From: Silurus meridionalis
Lineage: Eukaryota > Chordata > Actinopteri > Siluriformes > Siluridae
Direction: 5' to 3'
NCBI RefSeq assembly: GCF_014805685.1
Contig: NC_060906.1
Location: 3,950,112 to 4,014,111 of the forward strand
Length of the DNA: 64,000 nucleotides
The position numbers and the translations under genes were made by a program. How positions within the stretch are numbered: position 1 is the stretch's first letter; each line of letters begins with the position of its first letter. The notes under the pieces were generated by a model. That model saw nothing but the letters and a program-made list of their open reading frames with translations, made no database searches and had not been told where the DNA came from. Below, one piece after another: positions 43,471-55,017 of the stretch.

Positions 43471-45180
43471 CTACACTGTAAAAAAAAACAACTTACTAAA
43501 AGTTATCTAAATAAAATGTAAAAACTGAACTAAAATATTTTTATTTGAAATGCTCAGAAATAATACTTAGTTAATTCAACTAATATGTTGCTTCAATGTT
43601 GAAAACTGTACAATAATAAAAATGTTATGTTGAACTTGCATTAAAATGTAAATGTAAAATGTTTAAAATGTTAAAGCGTGTGTTTCTTGTTGGCGCGTGG
43701 GCATTATGAACGTGGAGCGCATGGCAATTTGAGACTTCAACTGCGGGGGTTCCTGAAAGTGCAGCATCGCGCCATATCAATCCACTTGTTTCTGCTGAGT
43801 CACAGGTAAGTGTCAATCATTTTCATAATCGAATAACTTATATTTTTCATTTAATATGTGATATGCTACCAAGCTAACTCCCTAATCTCTTTTACCAGTG
43901 TATTGTTGATGTGAAGAAGCGTGCCGGTTCAAAGCAGTCCAGCATTTCTGCCGAATCATACGTAAGTTATGTATTAATCATTTTTTTAATTATCATCTTA
44001 TTAAACGTCATAATTTTTCATGTGTAAGCATTGATGTGGGTGTCCCAAAATAACTATTTATTAGAATTTAGCTGCTTGTTACTGATTCCGCGTGGTTATG
44101 TTAGTTTTGAACATCATTTAGAGTTTTTAATGCTTGGATTTGAAAAGCGAATTAGCAGTCATTTGTTTATTGGAAAAAATCCACAACAGTAATGAGAGTT
44201 CAATGACGTTTGCTAGTCATATGCATTTGCAACACAAGAAATATAACTTTGGATTGTGTCGTTGGCTATCCAGACCAACTTAGCTCAAGACAGTTAGCTA
44301 GCTTGAAATTACATTGAAAAAGTGTGAAATTGCTGAAAAAAATGTTTTTGCAAATTAGTAGTTCACTAATGAAAGAAAAATATGGAAGTAATGCAATGCA
44401 AATATTGTACATTTTCAAATCCTGATACAGAGGTCTTGTAAAGCATTACAGGCTTCATCATGGATGAGGTCACAAAGGGGCAAACTGGCCCTGCCTATAC
44501 TCAAATTGTGTCTGCTCAAGATGTGTCTGGCAAGTTGCCCTTTTCAAACTTTATTTCTAATTTGGTAGCACGCTTAGCATTTGTTCATTTTGTTTGCACA
44601 TTATAAAATAATAAAGCTGCAAGCACCACCATTGCATGCACTAATAACAATTAGTAATTACGTAATTAATGCCCCTCCTATCACTTATACTCCTAGGACA
44701 CTGACCCTGAAGACCACAGCACCGGAGGGGTAAAGATCGGAGTCCTCACTAATCCAGTAATCCTGGAAGAGGCCATTGTTCTACAGGATATTCCAGATCT
44801 GCCAGAAACCTTTGCTTACTTGTTCGGTCTCTTGTATGCACTCAATATGGAATAGCCAAAAGAACTGAAATATACTTTTGAATTCATTCAGAAAATCTTC
44901 ATGGATCTTGGTCCTGTCTAGAGTCCAGTCACTAAAATTAAAACTGTTGTAGATGATGATTTTGCAGATGTCACTGAAGCTATGGCAAATAGGACAATGA
45001 TTGTTGCAATTATACTTTAGTAATTAAGTATTTAAAAAAGAATTCTTCTTTATAACAATGTATTATTCCATTAAAACTTTGCAGCCTTGAGGAATACTTG
45101 AGATGAGTTTTTTGTTTGTTTTTATCTGGCTGTACTGGAACAACTAACTATTTTTTCTGATACACTGTAACATATCATAC
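43471..45180 (+). pseudogene. Exon remnants of a fish SAM-domain-like repeated gene family
   Basis: The region begins ACACTGTAAAAAAAAACAACTT, given here by its first part ACACTGTAAAAAAAAACA (43471), a motif I associate with mobile copies of this family. A donor CACAG|GTAAGTG lies at 43805. An exon at 43899-43961 (TTTACCAG acceptor, GTAAGT donor) reads CIVDVKKRAGSKQSSISAES. A third exon after CTCCTAG at 44697 reads HSTGGVKIGVLTNPVILEE and LPETFAYLFGLLYALNME, then hits stops at about 44853 and 44920. The last exon resembles the C-terminus of fish proteins named SAM-domain-containing 3-like, by memory only. Stops make this copy a pseudogene. Confidence 0.5.
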
Positions 45181-46080
45181 TGTACTTTACCAAGTGTTTA
45201 GGTTTATTCAGATGCAGTGTAAATGTATCCTCAATGTTGATTTGCCAAAATAATACAAAATGCTATATACAACCCTTGAATCTTTGAGTTTTACTCTAAT
45301 GCTTTTAGTAATGTCTGTTTTGGATTTGTATGTACTTTGGTAATCAGTTGAATAAGAATACTTTATACACTGTTTGACTGGAGTGTGGTTAGAGGTTTTG
45401 CTTAGATGCTTTTACTTTTGTCTGTTTTGGGTTTTTAGACAAAATATTACTTGGTTTTTGGAAGCTCATCTTTTTTTTTTTTTTTTTAAACAATTCAGTA
45501 TTTCAATCATCTGCACTTGTGATTGCTTGTGACCTTTCAGTTATGATCATATTATTGTAAACATTGTTTCATTGATCTGGTTTTTAAATAAATATGTATT
45601 TTTGCTAAGAGCCTCCTGGAGACACCTACAAAGCCATCACCAGCACACTGAAGGCTGAAAGTCTGACTTTCCAGAAGAGCAGTTGGTATGGTAATGATCT
45701 CTGTCCTGCTGCCTGGGACTACGTATTCAGCCTGGACCTTCTCTGTGAACAACTGGGCTGGATTTGGACCTTCTCCCATGTTATACAGTACTGAATGTGA
45801 AACTGCTTCAACGTGTTTAATTCTCATCTTTCTAGTTTTTAAACATTAGATAAACAAAACATGTGAGACTCATATGAGACAGTGTGTCCCAAATACTGCA
45901 AATTTTCTATTCTTGTTGCATAAACTTACAACTGATGGTATTCTATTACTGCCACAAAAAACTTAATGTGTCCAATTTTTTGTTTATCAGAAAAGTGTGT
46001 TTGGCTCATCTTGAATACTTGCTAAACAAACACAAACAAAGAAACAAAGTTCAAACGTCTCTGTAGCAATTTTCAGGCTA
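45181..46080. other. Intergenic sequence, no clear gene
   Basis: AT-rich with a T run near 45471-45487. A GC-richer block at about 45607-45790 has open frames on both strands but no recognised domain or splice structure. Confidence 0.4.
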
Positions 46081-46173
46081 CTTGGTAAGTTTCCTGTGAA
46101 TCCTGTTTTAAAGCATTATCTCACATTATTTCTGGATTCTTCTGTTTTTCACTCATGTTCTTTATCTCAAACA

Positions 46174-46580
46174 GGGCGACTTGGCCAACATGGCCTTAAG
46201 AAGAACGTGGCAGCATCAGTGGAGGATCTGGTGAAAAGCATAACTGAGTTCAGGGGACAAAAAGGTATCACTAAAGGATCAATTAAACAAGTCCTTTATC
46301 AATCTTTATCTTTTCTCAGATTTTTAGTTCTCAATCAACAGGAAAGTGTTTCAGCAAGTCCTAATTTTATGATGGATTTTGTGTGCAGATTTGCCGTGGG
46401 AGTGCAGCTCGTGGTTTATGCCACTCATGATCTGGCACCCAGCAGCCCCACAGTCGCTCTGAACACTTTGAATCGTGGAAGAAAGACCTCACAAACGTTC
46501 CTCCAGCCGTCCCCAAGTGCCTGAAGCAGATCAGCTTCCTGTTCTCACCTAAAGTCAAGAAAAATTCTTACATTAAATAA
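46174..46580 (+). CDS. Possible two-exon fragment of an unknown gene
   Basis: A first exon-like block (from about 46174, after ATCTCAAACAG) reads GRLGQHGLKKNVAASVEDLV and ends at a possible donor AAAG|GTATCA (46265). A second starts after TTTTGTGTGCAG (46388) and holds a frame with FESWKKDLTNVPPAVPKC and KQISFLFSPKVKKNSYIK, ending in a stop near 46579, followed by AATAAATAAA (about 46610). The direct splice does not lead into that last frame, so the model is unproved. I do not recognise the protein. Confidence 0.3.
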
Positions 46581-47355
46581 TGTTTAATAGATTTATTTTA
46601 TTTTTGTACATAAATAAATAAAATACATAATAGATCTGCACAGTGTTATTGTCTCTTTACAGTTCGGTCGTGCATTTCACACCCAATCATCTGCCTTCAG
46701 TCCCAATCATCCTCTTAAGAACATCAATATGATGCCACAGCTGTAGAATCCATTCATTATTATACAGCATATAATACATGCAGTATAACAGAGCGCATAC
46801 AGATTCTTGTGCATTTTCCCGCATTACAGTTTTCCTGGTGTTTTGAAATTAAGTCAAATTGTGTTTTGTACAGATTCTACAAAGAAAATGCAAAAGTATA
46901 AATGGCTCAAGAAAAAAATAATAATAATTGTAATAATACCTTTATATATGTCAATACTGAAAAAATTCAAAATGATGTTAATAACACATTAACAAATTCA
47001 TTTTAACAGCACTAATATTATTAATGCACAATTAATGCAGCATGCATTTCTTCATTTTATTAAAAATTAAAACAACGCAACATTTATTCACAAAACTTTC
47101 CTTTACTCAGATAGTTATATTTTATCATGAACAAACACTTAAATCTTGGAGGTTTTCCATAACTCGATGCCATGGTCTTTTTCATCAGGGAAGAATCACA
47201 AGAATGACACATATGTTCTTATTCAGTTTAATGCAGATAACAGACAAGTATATATACACACTGGAAATAACCTATAAATCTGTTCCTGATTGGGTGAAGA
47301 CATAGTAAACAGAGATAGAACCCACACAAAGATAGTAGCTGTCAGGGATTTTGCC
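46581..47355. other. AT-rich intergenic sequence
   Basis: No gene or named repeat is visible. The 5' LTR of the next element starts at 47356. Confidence 0.5.
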
Positions 47356-47662
47356 TGTCAGAGATGCACTGCAGTAGTAGCTCTCATTTTATCTGCTGCC
47401 GATCAGACAGCTGTGACTCGTTAGATCAGACTATATAGACTCACGTTCTCGAGTCACAGGCTTCGGTTCTTTGTGTCAGCTGGTGATAGTGGCTGCTGAA
47501 AATTCCCGCTGGTTCTGATGGATTACTCTTAGGTCTCGTCGGACTCGTTTTGTTTGGATTGCAGTCTGGACATTCTTCTCATCTGTGGCCTGAGTGTTTT
47601 GATTGAATGTTTTGTGAAATAAATTAGATTGAGTTCCGCTTGCGTCCTGTTGTCAGCTGACA
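47356..47662 (+). repeat. 5' LTR, family B copy 1
   Basis: Starts TGTCAGAGATGCAC and ends GTCAGCTGACA. It shares GACTATATAGACTCACGTTC with the 53-kb LTR but is about 100 bp shorter through scattered deletions. Confidence 0.85.
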
Positions 47663-47699
47663 GAAGAACCGACCAAAAGGCGAATATAGATTTCACGCG

Positions 47700-49364
47700 A
47701 TGGGCGGCAGTGACAGAAAACAAACAGAAAGCTGTGTATTGAGATGGGGGCCAGTCGGTTTTGAATTCAGTGCTTCAGGTCAAGCCAGATTTGAGCGCAT
47801 CCCTCAGCGGGTTGTTTCTAAGGAAAATGGGCTTCTGAGACATGTAGGAGAATTCTGGTCCTCAAGAGATCTTCTGTCTCTCTCCTGTTGATGCCAAAAC
47901 CAGAGGATAGGGCTCAATGGGGAATTTGCACTAGCTCTCAATGTTCTTCTTGGGAGTGTGGGATGGAGGTGGCGGATCTTCACGACAGTCTTTGAGAGAA
48001 GGCATTATGGAACCTGATGTGCAGGATCTCAAGGTGCAGCTTCATTTTAGGCTTCAGGCAAAGTTCAGGATTCTGAGGTGCTGGAGCCAGGTCTTCAGTA
48101 GCAGCTCCGTTTGATAGATGCCGTTCCATTGGGCATAGGCAGGCTAGTTCCTGGGTTTCCAGCATGGCCTGTGGGTCAGTATCTGTGTTGACTGGGGAGC
48201 ACCATCTCCGGGTCTGGGGGTAACATAGCATTATGAGTCCGTGGCTGGGGAACATCTAAATTCTGTTTATTGCGTCTCTAAGTGTCTCGTGTTGAAGTGG
48301 AGGCGCAGGACAGAATCATGATCAGATCAAAGAGGACAGTGAAGAGCCGGGCCGTGAAGTCACGAGCCACAGACATCACAAGGCGAGAGTCAGGCAGAAA
48401 TAAGTCACACGAAGAGTCACGAGGCGGGCTGACAAATGTGAGGCGCGGGCATACAATATGAGGCGCCGGGCGTAATGTCAGACGCCGACAGAGTCTAGGC
48501 GCGAGTTAGAGCGGAAAGGTAGGAGACAGTTGGGTGCCGTATCATTGATGTAGTAGAGTATTTGTGGTAAATAAGAGGTGCAGTCAGTCTCAGAGTACAG
48601 AGGTGCATAGAGTCACAAGGCTATTTCAGTCAGATGAGTGTTGAATACAGACTGGCTGGTCAGAGTCCCAAAGAGCTCAGGTCTTGAATTCGTAGGCTGG
48701 ATGAATAAACATAGGACAAGATGTGTGCCGCCGCCTGGATGACATTTACAGCCGTTCAAAGAACCTTTGTTCTCCTCAGACGAGTCCTTGAAGGCTAGGT
48801 CCTTAGGCGGCATTTGGGTTTCAGGCGGAGGTTCTAGAGAAATAGGTTTTGATCTGTAAGATAGGTTTTTCAATTAGGTAACCAGGTTCAAGGCGGCGTG
48901 GGCCTCAGGTTGGACTCAGGGAGCATCAGTGCCTCAGCAGACAGGTATCATAACAGTAACCTATTCTTTTACTTCTCAGAGGATGTGTTGGTAGCGCCAA
49001 GCTCATTGTATTCATCGCGTAGCTCTAGAGGTCGAAATTCGTTGTCAAATTCAGGTGCCTCTGTGTTCTGAGTCTGTGGAAATAGCTAGGCAGGAGGTTG
49101 TCTCTGTTGTCTCCGTGAGGGTTGCCTTGTCTCTGAGTTAGTTATATTTAATGAATGTTTATTGTCTCTAAATAAATATTCTGTCTGCCGTGGGCGTGCT
49201 GGTTGTCTCTGCCCGTCGTGCTGCCTCTGTGCCTCGCGTGTTATCTCCGCCGTGGGCCAGCTCTGGTAGCGTCAGTGCCCTAATCTCTGTGTTTTCTGAT
49301 TGGCTAGTTTTCAATTGTTCCTGATGAAACTTTGCTGTGCTGGGTGATTTGCTCTGAGTATGGT
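47700..49364 (+). pseudogene. Gag-head and repeat-tail remnant, family B copy 1
   Basis: 47700-47891 is open for about 63 codons (MGGSDRKQTESC onward) and ends within sequence homologous to the Gag-like block of copy 2 (CTTCTGTCTCTCTCCTG, 47871). The rest matches 50690-53030 in order, with GGGATGGAGGTGGCGGATCT shared at 47960 and 50702, but the repeat arrays are mostly lost. No long frame remains. The Gag-like identification comes from copy 2 and the element at 56122. Confidence 0.6.
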
Positions 49365-49623
49365 TTGCAGAGAATCTCAGTAATACGGTGCCTCATATTG
49401 CCCAAACAGCTGTGATTAATAGACTATATAACTCACGTTCGATACAGGCTCTTCGAGATGCAGAGGGCTTGCAGCATTCCTTTCTTTCCCTTCTCTCTAC
49501 CAGTTACTCTTGGACCAGGTTTTGGTTTATTGCTCGCACACACTTTCTCCCTCGGCAGATGATGTCTTATTGAAGGGAAATAAATCACATGATTGAAATT
49601 CCTTTCTGTTAGTCAGCCTGACA
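49365..49623 (+). repeat. 3' LTR, family B copy 1 (diverged)
   Basis: Matches 53040-53437 in patches (ATACGGTGCCTCAT, GACTATATA, CCAGGTTTTGGTTT, AAATAAATC, GTCAGCCTGACA). The normal TGTCAG start is degraded. Confidence 0.7.
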
Positions 49624-50573
49624 GCCGTATATACTCACATGGCGCATCCTATAGACACTGAACAGACAACATAAGAATGTGTTTAGAGAACCAGTGTGAG
49701 GCTCATCTTAATACTAACAGATATCAAAATGTAAAAATAAAGTTCCCATTTGTTTTATTGATGCGTTAAGTCTCAAATCAGGACCAGAATCCATTAAAAC
49801 CATGTGAGGAAACAAAAGTTCTGATTGGTGTCATTATAATTTGTAAACCTTGTATTGAGTAACATAATTTATAAATACTTTACAGGAGGAGCAAAACTTT
49901 TTATTTAACGCATTACGAGCAATAACTTGCATTGTGAACATCGAGCATCTCTAACAACATCAAACAACACTCAGCTTTCCTTTTCCCAAAAGTCTTGGGG
50001 ATCATCAAGATGTTTTCTGGCAAAAGTGACGAGCCTTACGGTCATTTTGCTTAGCAGTTTTCGTCTTAAAAACATTTTTATGTCTCTTTCTCATGGTGGA
50101 ATCATGAACACTGACCTTAACTGACTAACTGCAGTTCATTGGATGTTGTTGTGGGGTCTTTGTGACCTCTTGGATGAGTCGTCACTGTGCTTTTGGGGTA
50201 ATTTTGGTCGGCTACTCTTGGGAAGGTTCTACTGTTCCATGTTTTGCTATTTGTGAATAATTTCTCTCACTGTGGTTCGCTGGAGTCCCAAAGCTTTATA
50301 AATGGCTTTTAACCTTTTCCAGACTGATAGATATCAATTACTTTCTCATTTGTTTCTGCATGATGTCTCGCTTTTGAGGAGCTTTTGGTCGACTTCACTT
50401 TGTCAGGCAGGTCCTATTTAAGAGATTTCTTGATTGCTAACAGGTGTGGCAGTAATCAGGCCTGGGTGTGGGAGAGAAATTGAAGTATTTCACACAGGGC
50501 CATGTTGTTTTGGGTTTTGTTTTCCCTCAATAATAAAAAATAAAAAAAATAAAAATATGTAAAACTGCATGTC
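49624..50573. repeat. Interspersed repeat block, copy 1 of the tandem duplication
   Basis: The same sequence occurs at 53438-54440 (TCCTATAGACACTGAACAGA, AAGTCTTGGGGATCATCAAG, CCTGGGTGTG and others). It includes a segment (TGATGCGTTAAGTCTCAAAT) related to the inverted-repeat family at 37.5-40.2 kb. The part rich in GTCTTGGGGATCATC looks like a common fish transposon fragment I cannot name. This copy is shortened by many small deletions. Confidence 0.8.
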
Positions 50574-50690
50574 GAAGAGCCAAGATCGCCTTCTGCGTCT
50601 CTCTCCTGTCTGGTGATGCTCTCTCCAAAACCAGCAGGATACGGAGCGCCAATGGGGGCAATGGCTCACTGAATTTTGCGAGCTTCTTCT
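50574..50690 (+). pseudogene. Gag-like fragment at the start of family B copy 2
   Basis: In one frame, AKIAFCVSLLSGDALSK aligns with AKIALHMSLLPEESLSLA in the ORF at 56664. Both fit the Gag capsid pattern of Ty3-type retrotransposons (AKIAxxxSLLxGxAL). The fragment has lost its N-terminal half and soon loses the capsid frame. It links this repeat-rich interior to a Gag gene. Confidence 0.6.
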
Positions 50691-50694
50691 TGGG

Positions 50695-53032
50695 ATGTGT
50701 GGGATGGAGGTGGCGGATCTTCACGACAGTCCCTTTGAGGAGGAAGGAGCTTCGTTCCGTGGTTCTTCAGAGCGGCTCCTGCCAGGACTCTCAAGGTGCT
50801 CGGCTTCATTTCGTGGTTCTTCAGGCCGGGGCTCCGTTCCAGGATTCTCCGAGGTGCTCGGCTCGTTCCCACGGTGCTTCAGAGCGCGCAGCTCCGTTCC
50901 AGGATTCTCACTGGTGCTCGGTTCCATCCCTGGGCATCCAAGAACGCGAGGCTCAGTTCCTGGGTTTCCACGGACACATGGCCCTGCCCCTGGGTCAGTA
51001 CAAGCGCGCTGCTGTGTTCCGGGGTTCTCGTGGACGCCTGCACCATCTCCGGCGTCTGCAGCGCCCTGGCATCCCAGCATTCCCATGAGCTGTCCGTGCC
51101 GCCACAGAACATCTACAAGCGTGCTGCCCTGTTTCGAGGTTCCCGTGGGCGTGCCTCTCCGCCACAGTGTCTCCAGGAGCGCGCCTCTACGTCACAGACC
51201 CGTCACGAGGCGCGGGCCGCCACAGACCCGTCACGAGAGAGCCGAGGCGCCACAGACCCGTCACGAGAGAGCCGGGCCGCCACAGACCCGTCACGAGAGA
51301 GCCGGGCCGCCACAGACCCGTCACGAGAGCCGAGGCGCCACAGACCCGTCACGAGAGCCGGGCCGCCACAGACCCGTCACGAGAGCCGAGGCGCCACAGA
51401 CCCGTCACGAGAGCCGAGGCGCCACAGACCCGTCACGAGGCGCCGGGCCGCCACAGAGTCGTCACGAGGCGCCGGGCCGCCACAGAGTCGTCACGAGCGC
51501 CGGGCCGCCACAGAGTCGTCACGAGCGCCGGGCCGCCACAGAGTCGTCACGAGGCGCGGGCCGCCACAGAGTCGTCACGAGGCGCCGGGCCGCCACAGAG
51601 TCGCCACGAGAGCGCCGGGCCGCCACAGAGTTCCGCCGAGGTGCCGCTCAGCCTCAGGGTCCCACAGAGAGCTCGCTCCCGGTCCAGAGTCCCACAGAGA
51701 GCTCGCTCCCGGTCCAGAGTCCCACAGAGGGTGCCGCTCAGCCTCAGAGTCCCACAGAGGGTGCCGCTCAGCCTCAGAGTCCCACAGAGAGCTCGCTCGG
51801 TCCAGAGTCCCACAGAGAGCTCGCTCGGTCCAGAGTCCCACAGAGAGCTCGCTCGGTCCAGAGTCCCACAGAGAGCTCAGGCCGCGAAGGGGTCGTGCAT
51901 CGCCGCCTGGCCGCGAAGGGTCGTCGCCGCCGCCTGGCCGCCAAGGGTCGCCGCACCGCCGCCTGGCCGCGAAGGGACGCCTTACAGCCGCTTGGCGCAA
52001 AGAAGACGACGCTCGCCTCAACTTCTCCTCAGGGCGAAGGCTCGCCCCAGGTCCTCCTCAGGCGAAGGCTCGCCCCAGGTCCTCCTCAGGCGACGGCTCG
52101 CCCCAGGTCCTCCTCAGGCGAAGGCTCGCCCCAGGTCCTCCTCAGGTCGACGGATCGCCTCCAGGTCCTCTTCAGGTCGCCGGGCCTCCAGGTCCTCTTC
52201 AGGTCGACGTCGGGCCTCAGGTTTCCCGCAGGGCGACGCCGGCCTCAGGTTCGCAGGGCGACTTGGCCTCCAGGGTCCCCGCAGGGCGGCGCCGGGCCTC
52301 CAGGGTCCCCAGAGCAACGTGGGACCTCCAGGTCCCCTAACACCGCAGAGCTCTCCAGAGGCCCTCCGAGGTGTCGTTCCGGTTCAACGTCCGAGCTCTC
52401 CAGAGGCCCTCCGAGGGGTCGCCCGGGTCAACGCCAGAGCGCTCCAGCGGCCCTCCGAGTGTCGCCCGGATCAACGCCAAGGCTCTCCAGAGGCCCTACG
52501 AGGTGTCGTTGGTTCAACGTCCTGCCGAGGTGCCTCTGTGTTCCTGGTCTCCGTGGAGGACGTCTCCGCTCCAGGTCTTCAGGAGGTTGTCTCCGCCTCC
52601 TGTCTCCGCCGAGGGCGCCGCCGCCTCCTGTCTCCGCCGAGGGCGCCGCCGGCCTCCTGTCTCCGCCGAGGGCGCCGCCGCCTCCTGTCTCCGCCGAGGC
52701 GTCCGCCGCCTCCTGTCTCCGCCGTGACGCCGCCGCCTCCTGTCTCCGCCGTGGACGCCGCCGGCCTCCTGTCTCCGCCGTGGACGCCGCCGCCCCTGGT
52801 CTCCGCCCGTGGACGCCGCCGCCCCTGGTCTCCGCCGTGGACGCCGCCGCCCCTGGTCTCCGCCCGTGGGACGCCGCCCCTGGTCTCCGCCAAGGGCTTG
52901 GCTCAGCTTCCGGTCTTTTCAAGGGTCGCTGGCCCGTTCCTGATCCCGGCCAAGAAGGCTGCTGTGCCCTGGGCCCTTCCGATCCTCCCTGCTCTGCTGC
53001 GATGCTCACCCTGCCACGCCTTCCTCGGCCGC
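50695..53032 (+). repeat. Successive tandem arrays on a roughly 30-nt module (family B interior)
   Basis: 50800-51180: diverged 30-nt units with a recurring GGTTCT/GTTCCxGG pattern. 51190-51625: 28-30 bp units around CCACAGACCCGTCACGAG, later CCACAGAGTCGTCACGAG. 51640-51890: units around AGTCCCACAGAGAGCTCGCT. 52020-52330: units around CTCAGGCGAAGGCTCGCCCC. 52580-52900: units around TGTCTCCGCCGAGGGCGCCG. All three forward frames stay open for long distances because the repeats contain no stops, so the long open frames (up to 852 codons, into the LTR) are not by themselves evidence for a protein. Confidence 0.9.
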
Positions 53033-53437
53033 TGTCAGAGATGCACCTGCCACGCCTCAGTAGCTCTCACGGTGCCTCATTATCCCGTGCCTGCCCGATC
53101 ACCGACAGCTGTGACTCGTTAGGATTCAGACTATATAGACTCACGTTCTTCGAGTCACAGGCTGTCGGTTCTTGTATTGTCATGCTGGTGATACCGTGGC
53201 TGCTCGACCGCCAGCATTCCCGCTGGTTCTGTTTTCCCATGGATTACTCTTAGCCGCTGCCGTTACTTTCGCTTCGGACTCCAGGTTTTGGTTTGGATTG
53301 CTCGCCCTCGAGCGGACATTCTTTGTTTGTTTTCTCGCCGCAGCAGTGAGTGTTTTGCTTATTGAACTGTTTTGTTTGAAATAAATCGACTATGATTGAC
53401 TTGCTTCCGCTTCCGCGTCCTGTTCGTCAGCCTGACA
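53033..53437 (+). repeat. 3' LTR, family B copy 2 (405 bp)
   Basis: Starts TGTCAGAGATGCACCTGCCA and ends GTCAGCCTGACA. It has a TATATA box region near 53131 and AAATAAATC near 53379. Its first 24 bases differ from those of the LTR at 56122 by few substitutions, so the two families are related. It is the best copy of the LTR seen as a solo at 28844-30785. Confidence 0.9.
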
Positions 53438-54440
53438 GCCATGTACCTTACATACTCACATGGTATGCATGTCCTATAGACACTGAACAGACAACATAAG
53501 AATGTGTTTAGAGAACCAGTGTGAGGCTCATCTTAATACTAACAGATATCAAAAAATGTAAAAATAAAAGTTCAGCACTAAACATTTGTTTTATTGATGC
53601 GTTAAGTCTCAAATCAAGGACCAGAATCCGCCAGTTAAAACCATCCGTGAGGAAACAGCAAAAGTTCTGATTGGTGTCATTATAATTTACGTACAGGGAA
53701 ACCTTGTATTGTGAGTAACATAATTTATAAATACTTTACAGGAGGAGCAAAAACTTTTTTAATTTAACGCATTACGAGCAATAACTTGCATTGTGAACAT
53801 CGAGCATCGTGCTAACAACATGCAAACGACTCGCGCTCAACTACTCAGCTTTCCTTTTCCCAAAAGTCTTGGGGATCATCAAGATGTTTTCTGGCAAAAA
53901 GTGAGACGAGCCTTTACGGTCATTTTGCTTAGCAGTTTTCGTCTTGGAAAAAACATTTTTGCCAGGTCTCTTTCTCATGGTGGAATCATGAACACTGACC
54001 TTAACTGAGGCATGTGAGGCTGCAGTTCTTTGGATGTTGTTGTGGGGTCTTTTGTGACCTCTTGGATGAGTCGTCGCTGTGCTTTTGGGGTAATTTTGGT
54101 CGGCTGGAAACTCTTGGGAAGGTTCTCCACTGTTCCATGTTTTTGCTATTTGTGAATAATTTCTCTCACTGTGGTTCGCTGGAGTCCCAAAGCTTTATAA
54201 ATGGCTTTTTAACCTTTTTCACACTGATAGATCTCAATTACTTTCTCATTTGTTTCTCGCATGATGTCTCGCTTTTGAGGAGCTTTTGGTCGACTTCACT
54301 TTGTCAGGCAGGTCCTATTTAAGAAATTTTTTGATTGCAGGTGTGGCAGTAATCAGGCCTGGGTGTGGCGAGAGAAATTTAAATATTTCACACAGGGCCA
54401 TGTTGTTTTGGGTTTTGTTTTCCCTCAGTAAAAAAATAAA
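53438..54440. repeat. Interspersed repeat block, copy 2 of the tandem duplication
   Basis: The longer and apparently more accurate copy of 49624-50573. Open frames here are short and unsupported. Confidence 0.8.
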
Positions 54441-54980
54441 ATATTTAAAATCTGCATGTTGTGTTCATTTGTGTATCGTTTACTAATATTTAAATTAGTT
54501 TGATGATCTGAAACATTAAAGTGTGACAAACATGCGAAAAAAGAAGAAATCATGAAGGGGCAAACACTTTTTCACACCACATATATATATATATATGATA
54601 GAAGGATGAGGAGAAACTAATTATGGAGCTACCAACAGGCCAACAGCAACACTGAAGGAACTACAGGAATTTCTGGCAGGTGCTGCTCACACCTTACATG
54701 TGACTACCGTATACTGTATTCTGTACAAGTCTGGACTGTGGGGTAGGGGGCAAGAAGGAAGCCATTCTTTTACAAAGAACAATATGCAAGACTGTCTGTC
54801 TTCTTCTTCCTCTTCTTCTTCTTCTATCAGCTTCTCCTATTAGTGGTCACCACAGTGGATCATCTTTCAAACCAACCACCTGCATGTCTTCTTTCACCAC
54901 ATCAATAAACCTTCTCCTTAGCATTTCTTTTTTCATCCTTAGCCTTCTTCAATATACCTCATGCTTCTACTGACATACAT

Positions 54981-55017
<37 letters not shown>

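Larger units (their letters stand above)
47356..49623 (+). mobile_element. Non-autonomous LTR element, family B, copy 1 (heavily deleted)
   Basis: The 5' LTR (47356-47662) and a diverged 3' LTR (about 49365-49623) belong to the family of the LTR at 53033-53437. The interior begins GAAGAACCGACC, close to the GAATAACGGACC that follows the 5' LTR of the element at 56122. A Gag-head-like frame follows, then GC-richer repeat-derived sequence. No protease, RT or integrase motif is seen. Compared with copy 2 it has dozens of small deletions. No matching target duplication is visible, as expected if flanks were rearranged by the tandem duplication. Confidence 0.75.
50574..53437 (+). mobile_element. 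Non-autonomous LTR element, family B, copy 2 (interior and 3' LTR)
   Basis: The copy starts inside the Gag-like block. The left junction (GCATGT at 50568-50573) is where sequence matching the end of the flanking repeat switches to element interior, so the 5' LTR is absent. The interior is GC-rich with successive tandem arrays, followed by a 405-bp LTR (53033-53437). No protease, RT or integrase is visible in any frame. Confidence 0.82.

Noticed and set aside
45552..45827. 91-codon minus-strand frame as a gene
   Set aside because: No recognised domain, no splice signals, and weak open frames on both strands.
47351..49628. Target duplication for family B copy 1
   Set aside because: TTGCC before and GCCGT after do not match; the region is rearranged.
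50695..53253. 852-codon open frame as a large host gene (mucin- or collagen-like)
   Set aside because: It consists of LTR-element arrays, all three forward frames are open, and the frame runs into the LTR. It is not evidence for a host protein.
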